NCBI GenBank assembly: GCA_964608455.1
Contig: CAZSNM010000008.1
Span: 1-48,673, forward strand
Length of the DNA: 48,673 bases
Direction: 5' to 3'
Origin: DTDX01 sp964608455
GTDB taxonomy: Archaea > Thermoproteota > Bathyarchaeia > 40CM-2-53-6 > DTDX01
Shown here: positions 17,481 to 26,403 of the stretch, piece after piece
Numbering within the stretch: the first letter of the stretch is position 1
How the letters are laid out: each line of letters opens with the position of its first letter
Translations under genes and position numbers: made by a program
Notes under the pieces: generated by a model
Told to the model about the DNA's origin: nothing
The model's input: the letters and a program-made list of their open reading frames with translations, nothing else
The model's database searches: none

Positions 17481-18752
17481 ATGAAAGGTGTTATTTTAGC
17501 TGCTGGTGTTGGAAGCAGATTAACGCCTATTACAGATAATAAACCCAAACACATGATTTTTTTATGCGGTCAACCATTAATATCATATGTTTTAACAGCT
17601 ATTAAATCAAGCGGAATCAAAGATTTAATTCTAGTTATTGGAAAAACCGATAAAATTACAAAAAGTTTTTTGGAAAATGGAGAAAAACTTGGTTTAAGAT
17701 TGGAATATGCAGTTCAAGAGAAACCTATGGGAACAGCTGACGCTCTTAAATCAGCTTTAAAACTTATAGATGAAGATATCTTCTTAGTTGTTTATGGAGA
17801 CATTCTATTAAGTGATACAGCAATTCAAAAAGCATTAAAATGTTTTAATGAACTTAAAGAACCTATTGTTACAGCAGTTCCTATGAAAACTGTTCAAGAA
17901 TATGGATTAATTGAAGAAAAAAATGGTAAGCTTATTAACTTAATTGAAAAACCTAAAAAAGCTTTTGGAGAAGCTTTTGTTAATGCTGGAATTTATATAT
18001 TTACTAAGGAGGAAATTTCTAAAGCAATTAAAGAAACAAAAAAATCAAGCCGTGGAGAATATGAATTAACTGATTCAATAAAAGTATTACTAAGAAAAGG
18101 TTTCTCCATAAATGTTGTTAAAATAACTTCTGATGAATGGATGGATATAGGAAGACCTTGGGATATCTTAGAAGCTAATAAAAGAATTTTAAGCAAAATT
18201 AAAACTAATATTTTTGGGGAAGTGTCAGAAAAAGCAACTTTAATTGGTGAAGTTTATATAGCGAAAAATGCTAAAGTTAAACCTTATTCAATAATTGAGG
18301 GACCAGCTTTTATAGATGAAGAAGCTGAAATAGGTCCTAATAGTTTAATTCGTCCATATACAAGTTTAGGAAGAAAAAGCAAAATTGGAAATTGTTGCGA
18401 AGTAAAAAATAGTGTGATAATGAATAATACTAAAATTGCCCATTTATCATACATAGGGGATAGTGTTATAGGTGAGTTTTGCAATATAGGTGCAGGAGTT
18501 AAAATAGCTAATTTAAAATTGAATGAAAAAAATGTAAAAATGATTGTTAAAGGAAGAAGATTAGATACTGGAAGAAGAAAACTTGGAGCGTTTTTAGGAG
18601 ATAATGTTAAAATAGGCGTTAACGCAAGCATCATGCCAGGTGTTAAAATAGGTTCCTCAGCAATTATAGGACCAAATGTAGTTGTTTATAAAGATGTACC
18701 AAATAAAAAAATGATTTTATTAAAGCAAAATTTAACTATAAGGAAAATTTAA
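17481..18752 (+). CDS. Bifunctional sugar-1-phosphate nucleotidyltransferase / acyltransferase, GlmU-like
   Basis: The N-terminal half (about residues 1-230) is a nucleotidyltransferase with LAAGVGSRLTPITDNKPKHM, VYGDILLSDTA and DEWMDIGRPWDILEANK. The C-terminal half is a left-handed beta-helix of hexapeptide repeats (EEAEIGPNSLIRPYTSLG, GEFCNIGAGVKIANLK, GAFLGDNVKIGVNASIMPG). At 423 residues it matches archaeal bifunctional enzymes that make UDP-GlcNAc or dTDP-glucose. GlcN-1-P acetylation plus uridylylation is the likeliest role, but the sugar is not fixed by sequence. It converges on the YchF gene with a 4-base overlap. Confidence 0.85.
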   Translation: MKGVILAAGVGSRLTPITDNKPKHMIFLCGQPLISYVLTAIKSSGIKDLILVIGKTDKITKSFLENGEKLGLRLEYAVQEKPMGTADALKSALKLIDEDIFLVVYGDILLSDTAIQKALKCFNELKEPIVTAVPMKTVQEYGLIEEKNGKLINLIEKPKKAFGEAFVNAGIYIFTKEEISKAIKETKKSSRGEYELTDSIKVLLRKGFSINVVKITSDEWMDIGRPWDILEANKRILSKIKTNIFGEVSEKATLIGEVYIAKNAKVKPYSIIEGPAFIDEEAEIGPNSLIRPYTSLGRKSKIGNCCEVKNSVIMNNTKIAHLSYIGDSVIGEFCNIGAGVKIANLKLNEKNVKMIVKGRRLDTGRRKLGAFLGDNVKIGVNASIMPGVKIGSSAIIGPNVVVYKDVPNKKMILLKQNLTIRKI

Positions 18753-19975
18753 GCTCTTTTTTTAGCGCTAACTATTGATATTACATCATTATTTTTAAGG
18801 ACATAATCTTCTCCAACTCTACGTCCAGATCTAGCTTCGATAGCGTAAATAAAACTTTCTTCAAGCTCCGAATGAATCATTCCTGCAAACTCCTTAGCTG
18901 TTGTTCCATATGGAACTAAGTAAGCATCAGGTAAAACATTGCCAGCATGATTAGTAAGTTTTTCATGATTTTCAACAGGATAAACAACTATCATTTTTAA
19001 AAGTTTAAAGAAAGCTGAGTTTATAGCTTCTTGAACTCCTGTTGAACCCCATATTTTTAAAACTTTTTCTTTAATAAAATTTAAAGCCTCCTTTTGTTTT
19101 TGCTGCAAATTTTCATTTAAAATTTTAAAATCTGAATCTCCTGGAAGATATTTTATAAAACCTTTTTCAGCAGCTTTTCTAAGAGCTAACTCTGCCTCAG
19201 CACTACAAGGTATAGTTAAATAACCTTGATTTTTAAGTTTTTCAATGTTACTTGCAGCTGTTGATAAATCAATTTTATTAGCGGCTAAAAGCATTGGCTT
19301 TGTTAAAACTCTTAATTCATGAACAAATTTTAAAAAAGAGTCTTCACTCCATTTGCTTGGCTCTTTAGGATTTAAATCACATCTTTTTAATGCTTCATTA
19401 ATATGTTCTTTTTTTATAGATAAACCGCTTAATCTTTTTGCTAACTCTAAAGATAAATCGGTTTTAACAGTTTCAACAGATTTAGAAATTTTACTCCAAT
19501 CCTTACTTATTATTTGATAAAGCCACATATCAAATTCTCTTTCTAAAAATTTAACATCATCTAGAGGATTATGAGAACCTAACTCACAAATACGTCCTTC
19601 CTCATCTGTCCCTCCAGAAGCATCTATAACATGAATTAAAGCATCAGCTTGCCTAACTTCATCTAAAAATTGATTTCCTAATCCTCTACCTTTCCAAGCA
19701 TCTGGAACAAGACCTGCACAATCAATTAATTCTACAGGAATAAATCTTTCACCATCTATGCAAGTTGAGTTTATAGGATTATCTTTAATACCAAATTCTT
19801 TACATACACATTTAACTCTAACGTATCCAACTCCTCTATTAGGCTTAATCGTTGTAAAAGGATAGTTAGCAATCGAAACTGGAACTAAAGTTGCAGCTGA
19901 AAAAAATGTTGATTTACCAACATTTGGTTTTCCAACAATACCAACTAAATAACCCATAAATTTTGAAAAATTCAT
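18749..19975 (-). CDS. ychF: YchF/OLA1-family GTP/ATP-binding protein
   Basis: This Obg-like P-loop protein has G1 GIVGKPNVGKSTFFSAAT, G3 VELIDCAGLVPDAWKGRGLG, ANKID as G4 and a C-terminal TGS domain (PYGTTAKEFAGMIHSELEE). It is the archaeal form of the translation-associated YchF/OLA1 ATPase (408 residues). The ATG at 19975 gives MNFSKFMGYL; the inner ATG at 19957 starts exactly at the conserved fold and may be the true start. It binds ribosomes in other organisms. Confidence 0.92.
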   Translation of the reverse strand: MNFSKFMGYLVGIVGKPNVGKSTFFSAATLVPVSIANYPFTTIKPNRGVGYVRVKCVCKEFGIKDNPINSTCIDGERFIPVELIDCAGLVPDAWKGRGLGNQFLDEVRQADALIHVIDASGGTDEEGRICELGSHNPLDDVKFLEREFDMWLYQIISKDWSKISKSVETVKTDLSLELAKRLSGLSIKKEHINEALKRCDLNPKEPSKWSEDSFLKFVHELRVLTKPMLLAANKIDLSTAASNIEKLKNQGYLTIPCSAEAELALRKAAEKGFIKYLPGDSDFKILNENLQQKQKEALNFIKEKVLKIWGSTGVQEAINSAFFKLLKMIVVYPVENHEKLTNHAGNVLPDAYLVPYGTTAKEFAGMIHSELEESFIYAIEARSGRRVGEDYVLKNNDVISIVSAKKRA

Positions 19976-20104
19976 GGTTAAAGAAATACTTTACGGTTTT
20001 AACGTTTAACTTTTTGTTTATTTTAAGCAGTTAAATTAATAATCAATGTTTTTCAAAAATAAGTCTGCTAATACATTATTAAACTCATCTATAAACTTCA
20101 AACC

Positions 20105-21736
20105 TCAATTAGTATTAATTAAATTTAGTTCTTCAATCTCTTCTTTGGATAAGGGGTTTAACGCTGGCTTCTCTCCCAATCTTGAAACAGGTTTTAATGC
20201 TTTATTAAGATTAGCTATAATCCTTTTCATTTTCTCCACTTTTCGTTTGCTAGCGTAAAGATAAGCCATATCATAAGTATTTTGAGTAGCTAAAATAATG
20301 ACTTTACCTGCCGCTCTTCTTCCTGTACGACCCTTTCTTTGAATATATCTAATTTCACTTGGGATAGGTTCATAAAATATTACTAAATCTACGCTTGGGA
20401 CATCTAAACCTTCTTCAGCTATACATGTGGCTACTAAAATGTTTATTTCTCCATTTCTGAAACGATTTAAAACTTCAACTTGTTTATCTTGAGAAAGCCC
20501 TAAATCACCATTTTTAGAGGCTTGACCAACAAATCTTTCAACAGCATATTTAGGTTTAAGCTGCTCCACAATATATGAAGCTGTATCTCTATATTGAGTA
20601 AAAATTAAAATTTTCGAATTTGATTTATAATTAAATTGTTTTTCCACTTCACTTTTTAATAATTGAATTTTAGGATGAGGTTTATCACTATAAATTTTTA
20701 AAAGTTGCTTAAGCTTAAAAAATCTTAAATCATTAACTATTGTTTTAAAGCTTTTTTTAATTAAATCTTCTTTTTCAATCTTTTCTATAAAGGCTTTAAG
20801 TGTTTGAATACCTTGAGTTTCAAGAAGCTCTAAAGCATGAAATAGCGTTAAAGCTGCTGATTGATTAACTATAGCGCCGTACATGAATCCTTTATCAATT
20901 GAGCTTTCTAATCTAGCGTGAAGTTCAACTCCAAGCTTAAGCAAATCCCCACGAGTAACATATTCAGGCTTCTTTTTTATTAAGCAATTTTGGTTAAGCC
21001 AAGCTAATTTTTCATTAAGCATATCCTTTATCAAACTGGATAATTCATTATATTCGCTAGGCATAGTGGTAAATTTCCATTCAACATTAACTGGGTTTAT
21101 ATAAACTGCCACATCAGGATCGCTTTCAACACGAAATTCAATTTGCTCAATAAATAAAGCTTCGCATATTTCCTTAACTTTTTCTTCATCTGCTCCTGGA
21201 CTTGCTGTTAACCCAAGAATTATAGGCCAAGGGCACTGTTCCATATATTTTTTAGCTATATAAGTATAAGCATAATTTTTTCTGGCTCTATGGCATTCAT
21301 CAAAAATTAATAAGCTAAAATCCTTAAGAGAAAAAAAGTTTTTTTCTAAATCGTTTTTAACAACTTGAGGTGTTGCAAATATAATTTTAAAATTACCATT
21401 CCAAATTCGTTTACGTTGATAATTAGGGATTTTCCCAGTTAATAAAGCCACATCAGAATTTTTAATTTTTAAAATATTCATAAAACTTTCTTTATGTTGC
21501 ATAACTAAAGGTTTTGTTGGAGCCATAACCAATACGCGTAAATGCTTGTAATTATATAGGAAGTGTGCAGTTGCTAAAGCTGAAATAACAGTTTTACCTA
21601 AAGCTGTAGGTAAAACAACAAGCGTGTTTTTTTGACAGGCTTTCTCAGCTATATTTAATTGATAAACTCTAGCCTCAATTTTATTGGGCCAAATTAAAGG
21701 ATGTTCAATAAACTTTACCCCACTCAATTTACACAC
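20105..21736 (-). CDS. Hef/FANCM-type DNA helicase without nuclease domain
   Basis: This superfamily 2 helicase has Walker A VVLPTALGKTVISALATAHF, Ia APTKPLVMQHKE, DECH box LLIFDECHRARKNYAY, motif III GLTASPGADEE and motif VI YIQRKGRTGRRAAGKV. This is the Hef/MPH1/FANCM arrangement with an insertion between the RecA domains. At 543 residues it ends after the helicase core, so the XPF-like nuclease of euryarchaeal Hef is absent, as expected where nuclease and helicase are separate genes. It probably remodels stalled forks. The start shown is a GTG. Confidence 0.88.
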   Translation of the reverse strand: MCKLSGVKFIEHPLIWPNKIEARVYQLNIAEKACQKNTLVVLPTALGKTVISALATAHFLYNYKHLRVLVMAPTKPLVMQHKESFMNILKIKNSDVALLTGKIPNYQRKRIWNGNFKIIFATPQVVKNDLEKNFFSLKDFSLLIFDECHRARKNYAYTYIAKKYMEQCPWPIILGLTASPGADEEKVKEICEALFIEQIEFRVESDPDVAVYINPVNVEWKFTTMPSEYNELSSLIKDMLNEKLAWLNQNCLIKKKPEYVTRGDLLKLGVELHARLESSIDKGFMYGAIVNQSAALTLFHALELLETQGIQTLKAFIEKIEKEDLIKKSFKTIVNDLRFFKLKQLLKIYSDKPHPKIQLLKSEVEKQFNYKSNSKILIFTQYRDTASYIVEQLKPKYAVERFVGQASKNGDLGLSQDKQVEVLNRFRNGEINILVATCIAEEGLDVPSVDLVIFYEPIPSEIRYIQRKGRTGRRAAGKVIILATQNTYDMAYLYASKRKVEKMKRIIANLNKALKPVSRLGEKPALNPLSKEEIEELNLINTN

Positions 21737-21881
21737 TCACATAAAATAATTCAATTTAAACAACATATTAGAAATAAAAATAAAATTTGAATTTCACGTT
21801 CTTTAGTAAATTTTCATTACATAATCCTCTTGAAAATTGATTTAAACTGTTAAATTGTATAAAGTTAATTTGTTTAAATTT

Positions 21882-22361
21882 TTAATTTAATTTTCCCCTT
21901 CTAACTTTAACTGCAACTCCATGTTTAAAAGCTTTCATTTCTTCACCGCTTAAAACCGCTTTACCAACCGCTACCAAATTATCTTCTTCATCTACAACTA
22001 TCACTTCATCTTGAGGCCTTAAATCTTCATTAACCTCAATAACATGTTTTGCAAAAACGTTTTTTCCTTCAATCACATATTTAGCAGCCTCATTTTTAAT
22101 TTTAATTTTACAACGAAGCGTTTTAACTTTTAAAATTCTTTCAGCTCCATCTAAAGTTAATGCTAATAACCCATCTTTAGCGCGTAAAGTAGCTAAAAGC
22201 TTGTTATTATGATAGATATATCTTATTTTACCTGTATTTCTAGATTTTACAATTATAGAGTTTTCTGGAAAAAGCATTTTTCCAATATTTTTACCAAATT
22301 GATAGTTGGCAATGCTTCTTATCTTAATTAAATCCCTATTTACTTCTTTATTCTTCTTCAA
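21882..22361 (-). CDS. PUA-domain RNA-binding protein
   Basis: This 159-residue protein ends in a PUA domain (about residues 80-156). Its motifs are KYVIEGKNVFAKHVIEV, DLRPQDEVIVVDEEDNLVAVG and a terminal FKHGVAVKVRRGK, like the PUA domain of archaeal tRNA-guanine transglycosylase and related proteins. The N-terminal half carries a pre-PUA-like segment (RYIYHNNKLLATLRAKDGL). A role in tRNA or rRNA modification or binding is likely; the target is unknown. Its TTG start lies inside the end of the homoserine kinase gene (14-base overlap), so the two are co-translated. Confidence 0.8.
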   Translation of the reverse strand: MKKNKEVNRDLIKIRSIANYQFGKNIGKMLFPENSIIVKSRNTGKIRYIYHNNKLLATLRAKDGLLALTLDGAERILKVKTLRCKIKIKNEAAKYVIEGKNVFAKHVIEVNEDLRPQDEVIVVDEEDNLVAVGKAVLSGEEMKAFKHGVAVKVRRGKLN

Positions 22362-23313
22362 TTATTTCAGCTCCTTTACTTGCTTCAGAAATGTAAATTT
22401 TAGCTTTAATCCCTTCTTCTTCAAAAACATTCTTTATAACTTCAACAATCTTCATAATATTTTTCGGTTTAAAATTAGCTATAGCTATGATTGCTGGCCC
22501 CGCTCCACTTAAAGTTACACCTAAAGCTCCAGCTTTTAAAGCCTCTATTTTAACCTTATTAAAGTATGGATATAAGCTTGCTCTAGCAGCCTCAATAATT
22601 TTATCCATTTGCATTCCTAAACCAATTAATTCTGGATTAGAAAGAATCATTCCAGCTGTTACTGCTGAGGCACCGCTAATATTGCTTATAACTTTTTTTA
22701 ACCCAACTTTTTTTGGTAAAATTCTTCTAGTTTTTTCTGTGCTTTCTTTAGAAAAATTTGGAACGGCTAAAATAAACTTTAATTTTTTTGATGGAAAAAA
22801 ACTAAATATTTTCATAGGTTTATAAGATAAAATTATTGTAAAGCCACCGTAAATTGCTGGAGCAACATTATCGGCATGTGCTACTCCAGCAGAAGCAATT
22901 TCTCCTATTGAAGCCAATTCAACAAGCTTTTCCTTATTAAAGTTAAGATTAAACAAACGGTTTATAGCTAAGGCCGCGCCAGCAGCGCTTGCACCGCTGC
23001 TTCCTAACCCTGAACCTGGTGGAATACCCTTAAAAATTTTGATTTTAACTCCGTAACTTAATTTTTCTTGAAGCGTTAAAGCAACTTTTCCAGCAGAGTT
23101 TTTTTCAGGTTCTATAGGAATTTTATTAGCATATTTACCTTTAACTTCAATTAAAACCTTTTTCCCGCTTATTTTCTCTACTTCTATAAGATCATACATA
23201 ACATTTAAAGCTAAACCTTGAACATCAAAGCCTGGACCTAAATTTGCTGTTGTAGCTGGAACCTTAACTACAACTCTTGAAAATTCCTTCAAGTCTTTCA
23301 CTTCTTTTAACAT
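22348..23313 (-). CDS. thrB: Homoserine kinase (GHMP family)
   Basis: This 321-residue GHMP kinase has the N-terminal VKVPATTANLGPGFDVQGLA, the ATP loop IPPGSGLGSSGASAAGAALA and the C-terminal GALGVTLSGAGPAIIAIA, all characteristic of ThrB. It phosphorylates homoserine in threonine synthesis. No other threonine genes are near. The PUA gene follows with an overlap. The assignment over other GHMP kinases rests on the LGPGFDVQGLAL start, which is typical of ThrB. Confidence 0.9.
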   Translation of the reverse strand: MLKEVKDLKEFSRVVVKVPATTANLGPGFDVQGLALNVMYDLIEVEKISGKKVLIEVKGKYANKIPIEPEKNSAGKVALTLQEKLSYGVKIKIFKGIPPGSGLGSSGASAAGAALAINRLFNLNFNKEKLVELASIGEIASAGVAHADNVAPAIYGGFTIILSYKPMKIFSFFPSKKLKFILAVPNFSKESTEKTRRILPKKVGLKKVISNISGASAVTAGMILSNPELIGLGMQMDKIIEAARASLYPYFNKVKIEALKAGALGVTLSGAGPAIIAIANFKPKNIMKIVEVIKNVFEEEGIKAKIYISEASKGAEIIEEE

Positions 23314-23399
23314 AAGAAATTAACTTTAATAAAACTTATAATTTTAAGTTTACAAATAAAATATATTCTTGTAAATCAAAATTTTTAAAGGGGAAAATT

Positions 23400-23903
23400 T
23401 TGAATTGCGAAATTTGTGGAAGAGAAATTGTTGGAAAATCCTATAATAGAGTTGTTGAAGGTGTAAAAATGGTTTTATGCGAAAAGTGTGCCTCTCATGG
23501 CGAATCCTATTTTCAACCTATTACTTTAAGCAAGCAAGGCAAATCTACTAAATTAAAAACAGTTAATAAAATAAAATCTTCTAAAACTCCAGTTATTAAT
23601 GAAGAATACTTAAAGCTAGAGGTAACCTCTGATTACTTTACAAAAATCAAATCAGCTAGAGAAAAAATAGGTTTAACTCAAGAAGAATTTGCTAAAAAAC
23701 TAAATGAAAAACTTTCAGTTATTCAAAAAATTGAAGTGGGAAAAATTATTCCAGATATTAATTTAGCGAGAAAAATAGAAAATTTATTGAAAATTAAGCT
23801 TTTAACCCCCACTCAAGAAGAAAAAAGCAGCTGCAAAACTGCTGAAAAACCAACTTTAACATTAGGAGATTTAGCTAAAATAAAATATAAATCTAAAGAA
23901 TGA
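23400..23903 (+). CDS. mbf1: Multiprotein bridging factor 1 homologue
   Basis: This 167-residue protein has an N-terminal zinc ribbon (MNCEICGREI, then VLCEKCASHG) and a Cro/C1-type HTH (REKIGLTQEEFAKKLNEKL, IQKIEVGKIIPDINLARKIE), the domain order of archaeal MBF1. It is thought to link transcription or translation machinery; in archaea it associates with ribosomes. The TTG start is preceded by a purine-rich site (aaagggga). It is divergent from thrB. Confidence 0.92.
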   Translation: MNCEICGREIVGKSYNRVVEGVKMVLCEKCASHGESYFQPITLSKQGKSTKLKTVNKIKSSKTPVINEEYLKLEVTSDYFTKIKSAREKIGLTQEEFAKKLNEKLSVIQKIEVGKIIPDINLARKIENLLKIKLLTPTQEEKSSCKTAEKPTLTLGDLAKIKYKSKE

Positions 23904-24357
23904 ATTCAACTTCCATAAAATCGGAAATCAAAATATCCTTATTTCCCGTATTCGGTTAGGGAATTTACCATTTAGCTTATTTAATCATTAAGCATTAGTA
24001 AGGATTAAGTGTAAAATAAAGAGTTTGTGTAAGGGCTATAAAGCCTACAAAGACGTTTAAGTTAATAGTGTGAAAATTATGGTATCCAAGTAATGGCCTA
24101 GCCAGGATTGTGGTCTGTCTTCAGTTCTAGAAACTAAAGCATGGGCCCCTAGTAAAGCGAGAAAAATTCAATCAAAAAATTCCCCTCTTCTTCCGTCACT
24201 TCGTTATTTTAATTTAAGACTCCATATACTTATGAACAACTTATGAACATGAATATATTTTAGGACATATCTCAAAACATATAAGCCATAAAATATTCAT
24301 TATAATAATTTGCTGTAACTCGCTTGTATGAGGCGTGAAGCCATCGCCAGAGAAATT
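23904..24357. other. Gene-free stretch, possible decayed sequence
   Basis: This 454-base stretch has no intact ORF of note. The part from about 24040 to 24200 has higher GC than surrounding DNA and reads as short open pieces on both strands. A short plus-strand piece near 24325-24350 reads MRREAIARE. These could be remains of an insertion sequence or other gene, but no family can be named with confidence. The stretch begins the compositional island that runs to about 26300. Confidence 0.4.
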
Positions 24358-24873
24358 TTATAGATGGGAACATTCTGGACATTCTGATTCGATAAAAATA
24401 AGCCATCTCAGAATTTCTATAGCGTTGGGAAGCTCTATAGCTTCTTCTGCTATTTTTTGGTAGCGTAAAGCACCGAACTTATCGGTTATGAAAACTGTGG
24501 GAAAAGGCAAGCTTCTAGATTTATCAATGAAAGTAAATCTTTCAGTTGTTGCTCTGCTTTGGTCTAAAAGTAGTGGAAAAGGCAATCCATCTTCTTCTCC
24601 CTGTTTCTTCGCATCCTCAAAGTTATCAAAGGAAACAGCTAAAATTTCAGCTTCAAGAGCCTGAATTTCCTTATAAACTCCCGCTAATTCCTTAAGCTTC
24701 TTTCTACAATGCGGGCACGCCCTTCCATGATGAAAAATTAATACAAGATTTTTCCTCTGCTTAAAATCCCAGAGATTCACATCCGTACCCTTACTAGAAG
24801 GCAAGTTTAAATAGGGAACCACTTCTTGAAGCTCCAGTTTAGGCTGTACATTTGCTTCCTTCTCTCCCTTCAT
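24358..24873 (-). CDS. Peroxiredoxin / thioredoxin-fold protein with CPHC motif
   Basis: This 171-residue thioredoxin-fold protein of AhpC/TSA or TlpA type has LVLIFHHGRACPHCRKKL with Cys53 and Cys56, AVSFDNFEDAKKQGEE, PFPLLLDQSRATTERF and the cis-Pro region LPFPTVFITDKFG. It lacks a signal peptide, so it is probably a cytoplasmic thiol oxidoreductase or peroxidase. An extra CPEC pair (Cys165, Cys168) and a His lie at the extreme C-terminus, which is unusual. Base composition is richer in GC than core genes here, and it is flanked by non-coding DNA, suggesting an acquired gene. Confidence 0.8.
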   Translation of the reverse strand: MKGEKEANVQPKLELQEVVPYLNLPSSKGTDVNLWDFKQRKNLVLIFHHGRACPHCRKKLKELAGVYKEIQALEAEILAVSFDNFEDAKKQGEEDGLPFPLLLDQSRATTERFTFIDKSRSLPFPTVFITDKFGALRYQKIAEEAIELPNAIEILRWLIFIESECPECSHL

Positions 24874-24959
24874 AATACCTCACCCCTATTTTAATTTCAA
24901 TTAATCTTCTTATTTAATGTTAAGTTTGATTTACTTCTACTTTATCGTAATAAGTTGTA

Positions 24960-25152
24960 AATTGACACCTCGAGCTGAGAGATTCTTGTCTCGAGAGCCT
25001 TCACCGGTTTAATTTTTCATAGCCATTCTAGGCTCACAATAACCTATCCTACTCCACTTTAAGAGCTGGGTCTTCCCATAGCTTCGTTAACAGCCTATAC
25101 TGGAGGCTGGCCGCCTAAGTAGACCCTAACTAATGCAGGGCACTCTGAATAT
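24960..25152 (-). mobile_element. Probable relic of an IS200/IS605 (TnpB) 3' end
   Basis: On the minus strand a short frame ends AVNEAMGRPSS and stop at about 25069, resembling TnpB C-termini. It is followed by about 80 bases and a CTCGAG...CTCGAG hairpin (24969-24995) with a tgtcaattta end, the layout of an IS605-family right end and its guide-RNA region. The upstream frame has a stop and runs into the SDR leader, so no transposase remains. The family call is from pattern memory and is tentative. Confidence 0.4.
24969..24995. repeat. CTCGAG inverted repeat, 15-base loop
   Basis: Two copies of the hexamer CTCGAG at 24969-24974 and 24990-24995 can form a short hairpin. A second pairing, gaga with tctc inside it, is possible. 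It could be the terminal hairpin of an IS200/IS605-type element. Confidence 0.6.
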
Positions 25153-25201
25153 TTTTATTTATGTTATGTAAGTTAATACTTAGATTTGGGAGGCTAAAGG
25201 C

Positions 25202-25993
25202 ATGGATCTGGGGCTTAAGAATCGTGTTGCCATAGTAACTGGATCAAGTCGAGGAATAGGAAAGGCCATAGCCTATGGTTTAGCGAAAGAGGGCACTAAG
25301 ATAACTATTTGCGCAAGAAACGAAGATCTGGTGAGAAAGACTGCTAAAGAAATCGAATATTTAACTAGAACTGAGGTTTTGCCGGTGAAGGTAGATCTTT
25401 CTAAAAAGGAAGATATTAAGGATATGGTGAAGGCAACTATGCAGAAATTCGGTAGGATAGACATTTTAGTGAATAATACTGGTGGGCCTCCATCAGCACT
25501 CTTCACGGAAACCTCGGAGAAAGATTGGATCGAAGCCGTAAACCTGCTGTTAATGAGTGTTGTAAATTGCTGCATGGAAGTGATACCCTATATGAAGGAG
25601 AATAAATGGGGGCGAATAATCAATATGACATCTTTTGCAGCGAAGCAACCTGCTGAAAGACTGATTTTATCTAATGCTATCAGAGCTGGGGTGCTAGGCC
25701 TAACAAAAACCCTTGCGAACGAATTAGCAGAGTACGGTATCTTAGTCAACAGCGTTTGTCCTGGATGGACTCTCACTGAGAGGGTTATGGAGTTAGCGCG
25801 TTCCATAGCGGAGAAGACTGGAAAGACCAGCAATAATGTGATATTCGAATGGGCAAGTAGCATACCGCTAAAGCGTTTGGCTCAACCTGAAGAGATTGCT
25901 AATATGGTGGTCTTCTTAGCTTCGGAAAGGGCTAGTTACATAACTGGAGCCGTGATACAGGTTGACGGTGGCCTCATTAAATCATTGATCTAA
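25202..25993 (+). CDS. Short-chain dehydrogenase/reductase
   Basis: This 263-residue SDR has the cofactor loop VTGSSRGIGKAIAYGLA and NNTGGP (variant of NNAG). The catalytic region departs from the norm: Ser appears in INMTSFAAKQPAERL, but the usual YxxxK is replaced by SNAIRAGVLGLTKTLA. A Tyr-less variant of this kind occurs in a subgroup of 3-oxoacyl-ACP-reductase-like proteins. The C-terminus PEEIANMVVFLASERASYITGAVIQVDGG is family-typical. The substrate is unknown. A strong ribosome site (gggaggc) precedes the ATG. Higher GC and different codon choice from its neighbours suggest transfer. Confidence 0.85.
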   Translation: MDLGLKNRVAIVTGSSRGIGKAIAYGLAKEGTKITICARNEDLVRKTAKEIEYLTRTEVLPVKVDLSKKEDIKDMVKATMQKFGRIDILVNNTGGPPSALFTETSEKDWIEAVNLLLMSVVNCCMEVIPYMKENKWGRIINMTSFAAKQPAERLILSNAIRAGVLGLTKTLANELAEYGILVNSVCPGWTLTERVMELARSIAEKTGKTSNNVIFEWASSIPLKRLAQPEEIANMVVFLASERASYITGAVIQVDGGLIKSLI

Positions 25994-26403
25994 CACAGAA
26001 TCACATTATCAAAGGTCTAGAACGCGAGAAGGAAGAAGACAACCGCTAAACTCATTCTTAACATAATAGCAAATCCATATATGAACGAATCAAATAATCC
26101 CTTTCAGAAGTTTAGACGTACCCCATCGCCGATACCATTATTTCCGCTTATATCATTGGAGAACGAGAAATCATTCGGTGCCAATGTTTAATCAATTTTT
26201 TTCGTAAGAGTAAAGAAGGATTTTACAAGTAATTCATCAATTATATTTTTAAGACATTTGGCAAGCAAATTATCATGTTCCAACACCAGCAAGGATTGTG
26301 AAAGTAAAAGATGCAATCATAATTCTATAAAAAATTTATGGCTAAGGAGATTTAAATAGTTTTGAGATAAGTTTGATAAAAACTTGAGAAAGATGATTTT
26401 CCC
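25994..26403. other. Gene-free stretch with a weak decayed frame
   Basis: No intact gene is seen in this 410-base stretch. On the minus strand from 26184 to 25990 an open frame is interrupted by one TGA and one TAG. It includes a hydrophobic piece (SFIYGFAIMLRMSLAVVFFLLAF would be its core), so a relic membrane protein is possible. The right end (about 26330-26400) is AT-rich and should hold the trm56 promoter; the gatttaaatag stretch at 26349-26359 is a TATA candidate. Confidence 0.35.
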
